Source of the DNA: SIG587 sp045531585
GTDB taxonomy: Bacteria > Bacillota > Clostridia > Oscillospirales > Acutalibacteraceae
Assembly (NCBI GenBank): GCA_045531585.1
Contig: JAZSEH010000063.1
Span: 1 to 40,141, forward strand
DNA: 40,141 nt
Reading direction: 5' to 3'
Positions 40,128-40,141 of this stretch are shown here, piece after piece (within the stretch, counting starts at the first letter, position 1; the number at the start of each line of letters is the position of its first letter). The notes under the pieces are model-generated. The model was not told the origin of the DNA. It saw only the letters and a program-made list of their open reading frames with translations, and did not search any database. The position numbers and the translations under genes are program-made.

Positions 40128-40141
40128 ATGAAAGAACCAAG
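40128..40141 (+). CDS. Start of a gene cut by the window edge
   Basis: ATG 40128 follows GGGAG (40113-40117) with about 10 bases between, and reads MKEP before the window ends. A TATAAT lies at 40089-40094. Divergent from cca. The product cannot be named. Confidence 0.5.

Overview
This AT-rich window comes from an endospore-forming member of the Clostridia, probably an Oscillospiraceae/Ruminococcaceae-type gut Firmicute. The evidence is sporulation genes (SpoVM, SpoIVFA-like, SpoIVFB, BofA, GerW/YtfJ, dipicolinate synthase DpaA/DpaB), AddAB instead of RecBCD, a PASTA kinase, GGAGG-type ribosome sites, TTG/GTG starts, and clostridial families such as TIGR03960/TIGR03936. It is chromosomal core DNA: no transposase, integrase, phage module or CRISPR array was seen. 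Coding density is high, and no stretch over 300 bases lacks a gene; the longest gap, about 180 bases before rpmE, holds a promoter.

Layout. 1-4210: truncated PASTA Ser/Thr kinase, rsgA, a small membrane protein, a 27-residue spoVM, a terminator, then the spoIVFA-spoIVFB pair. 4269-6750: a B12-binding radical SAM protein and its DUF2344 partner, for which no function is assigned. 6743-10270: an FkbM-type methyltransferase and pcrA, divergent from facing promoters. 10310-12149: two uncharacterised membrane/envelope genes and a convergent XRE regulator. 12212-13214: tRNA-Thr(CGT), a DUF4364 protein and a BofC-like membrane protein. 13373-18069: a class A penicillin-binding protein, a stand-alone E2-type acyltransferase relative and mtaB. 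18253-23704: rpmE, yigZ, dgt, dnaG, sigA, an Rrf2 regulator and a TSCPD protein. 23740-25866: an unknown protein, an amidase with SH3 domain and a rhomboid-unrelated M50 protease. 25881-29890: scpA, scpB, gerW, a D,D-carboxypeptidase, a pseudouridine synthase and a GNAT-like hypothetical. 29961-37370: secG, bofA, addB, addA. 37405-40037 (minus): cca, then dpaA-dpaB. A new plus-strand gene begins at the right edge.

How the genes fit together. Three themes dominate: the cell envelope (kinase, PBP, carboxypeptidase, amidase), genome maintenance (PcrA, AddAB, DnaG, ScpAB, Dgt) and late sporulation. SpoIVFA-like, SpoIVFB and BofA are the known parts of the pro-sigma-K processing checkpoint, and DpaAB makes dipicolinate, a product normally controlled by sigma-K. 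The dpaAB upstream region carries a match to a sigma-K promoter nested inside a terminator-shaped inverted repeat, so the predicted sigma-K transcript would start in the loop and escape termination while read-through from cca would stop. I regard this as the most interesting local structure. Other points of interest are hairpins that bury the ribosome site of two cell-wall hydrolase genes, and altered catalytic motifs in AddB, the E2-like protein and the amidase.
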